A DNA stretch of 64,000 nt from Methanoregula sp. (lineage in GTDB: Archaea; Halobacteriota; Methanomicrobia; Methanomicrobiales; Methanospirillaceae): positions 80,484 through 144,483 of the forward strand of contig NZ_JALOCH010000008.1 of the NCBI RefSeq assembly GCF_023227875.1. Reading direction: 5' to 3'. Under the pieces are notes generated by a model. That model saw only the letters and a program-made list of their open reading frames with translations. It searched no databases and was not told where the DNA came from. The position numbers were made by a program, and so were the translations under genes. Shown piece after piece: positions 63,178 through 64,000 of the stretch; position 1 is the first letter of the stretch; each line of letters starts with the position of its first letter.

Positions 63178-63507
63178 TCATCCAGGATACCATGACTGCC
63201 CGCAATGACATGAGGGATTTTTGTATCGATTGTCGTCCACAGGAGCTAAATAATCCACACCGATATATCCATGGATCACCTTGTCCCTCAGGCCCGCGAT
63301 ACTGCGCCAGGGAATATCGGGATACTGTGCACGGATATGATCCGGCAAAAGTTTTGTCGCCTCACCCATAACGGCGAATTTGTACAGTACCGCGGAACGG
63401 GTCTTGTTATCCTCAGCAAGATTGTTTTTGGACCGCCCGCTCGTAAAATCGCGGATATCTTCTGCTGCCTGCAGGATATCGTGCAGCAGAAGCCGGTATT
63501 CCCTCAT
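63178..63507 (-). CDS. hepT: HepT-like toxin, C-terminus probably frameshifted
   Basis: 109 residues. The N-terminal part is normal for HepT (REYRLLLHDILQAAEDIRDF), and the RNase-type motif RDKVIHGY (R-x4-H-x-Y) is intact. After GVDY the frame reads LAPVDDNRYKNPSCHCGQ, unlike the family. Shifting one base restores LLWTTIDTKIPHVI, which fits the usual C-terminal helix, and this frame runs on to a stop near 63167. HepT RNase activity is blocked when MntA AMPylates the Tyr. Overlaps mntA by 4 bp. Truncated function is possible. Confidence 0.75.
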   Translation of the reverse strand: MREYRLLLHDILQAAEDIRDFTSGRSKNNLAEDNKTRSAVLYKFAVMGEATKLLPDHIRAQYPDIPWRSIAGLRDKVIHGYIGVDYLAPVDDNRYKNPSCHCGQSWYPG

Positions 63508-63797
63508 GCGTATACAACATCCCGGTAAATTCCGTCACGGATCTCCGGACGGAGTGCCCGGGGGGTAGCAAGATCCACATGCCTCCCGATCTTTTCTTCA
63601 AGATACTGGGAGAGATCGATGAGATCGAAGAGATCCGCACCCTCTTTAAAATCGACAAGGATGTCCACATCGCTGTCAGTCCGTGCCTCGCTCCGGGCAA
63701 ATGAACCGAACACTCCGATGCTGCGGACTTTATACCGCGCAGTAAGATCACTCTTTAAGGATCTGAGCAGATCGAGAATCGCGTCACGGTTTGTCAT
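63504..63797 (-). CDS. mntA: MntA nucleotidyltransferase-type antitoxin
   Basis: 97 residues of the minimal nucleotidyltransferase family. IGVFGSFARSEARTDSDVDI shows the GSFAR-x-S followed by the DVD acidic pair, and FKEGADLFDLIDLSQYLEEK is the following helix. MntA AMPylates its partner HepT and so neutralises it. It is upstream of hepT on the minus strand and overlaps it by 4 bp, the standard order. The start at 63797 is upstream of a T-rich region that may hold the promoter. Confidence 0.85.
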   Translation of the reverse strand: MTNRDAILDLLRSLKSDLTARYKVRSIGVFGSFARSEARTDSDVDILVDFKEGADLFDLIDLSQYLEEKIGRHVDLATPRALRPEIRDGIYRDVVYA

Positions 63798-63922
63798 GCT
63801 GTTCTCCTGTTCCTATCTGATGTGCCTCACAATAATTATTTCCCTCATAGTACGAACAAAGATTTTTTTTCTTGGTGATTCCTTAATAACGACCACCACG
63901 ATAAACTCAGGTGGTTGGAAGG

Positions 63923-64000
63923 ATGAACTTAATAGATCTCCAACAGTACACGATATCAGAAGAGAAATCCGAAGAATACCTTCAGACCCAAGGCATTCTT
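63923..64000 (+). CDS. Start of an IS1595-like transposase, cut by window end
   Basis: Only 26 codons are visible: MNLIDLQQYTISEEKSEEYL, then QTQGIL. A ribosome site (ggttggaagg) precedes the ATG. The E-E-x-x-x-E-Y-L-x-x-x-G-I-L pattern is usual at the start of IS1595/IS1016 transposases, before the zinc-binding cysteines. Without the rest the call is tentative. Confidence 0.5.
   Translation, partial: MNLIDLQQYTISEEKSEEYLQTQGIL

Overview
The window looks like chromosome from a hydrogenotrophic methanogenic archaeon of the Methanomicrobiales (Methanoregula-like; the genus is inferred from overall gene flavour, not from a search). Supporting genes are the coenzyme F430 biosynthesis genes cfbA-cfbE-cfbD-cfbB, a methanogenesis marker 9 protein, an archaeosine radical SAM enzyme, hydrogenase maturation genes hypC-hypA-hypE, many PAS/kinase signalling genes, and secreted proteins with S-layer-like architecture.

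Layout. (1) 1-17.1 kb is core chromosome: archaeal ornithine cyclodeaminase-type gene (5' end cut off), RaSEA, a surface protein, tRNA-Ser, hypCAE, a membrane histidine kinase, the marker9/CitG-like/DUF447 operon, a nuclease-like gene, the cfb operon, a PAS/RecA-like signalling pair and ilvE. (2) 17.15-46.27 kb is a genomic island inserted at the 3' end of tRNA-Glu(TTC). It reads as two integrative elements in tandem. Each carries a tyrosine integrase gene whose attachment site lies inside codons 17-20. The tRNA end, the intact middle integrase and an orphan integrase N-terminus at 46194 carry the same short core in the same reading frame. The left element (6.2 kb) holds a J-domain/TPR membrane protein and a lipoprotein. 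The right element (22.8 kb, AT-rich) holds a large cassette: small membrane protein, membrane TRAFAC-type GTPase, GrpE-like factor, Hsp70, Hsp70-vWA fusion, 1004-residue zinc-ribbon/beta-domain protein, second GTPase, GAP1-like protein and a PD-(D/E)XK nuclease. Decayed IS481- and IS256-like elements, a PKD-type lipoprotein, a YidD-like protein and a small hypothetical follow. (3) 46.4-64 kb returns to GC-rich chromosome: two zinc-ribbon/single-TM proteins flanking serS, two CooC-like ATPases, a region dense in long repeats, several secreted proteins, an AbiE-type toxin-antitoxin pair with operator-like palindromes, a MntA/HepT pair with a probable frameshift, and the start of a transposase at the window edge.

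How the genes fit together. The cfb operon covers nickel insertion, amidation, reductive cyclisation and final ring closure of F430, but the NifH-like partner CfbC is not in the window. HypA/C/E mature [NiFe] hydrogenases, so two nickel-dependent pathways lie near each other. The most unusual part is the right element: chaperones (Hsp70, Hsp70-vWA, GrpE) are combined with two GTPases and a GAP1-like protein next to a nuclease. This resembles computationally predicted NTP-dependent conflict (defence) systems. The only canonical J-domain protein in the island is in the neighbouring left element.
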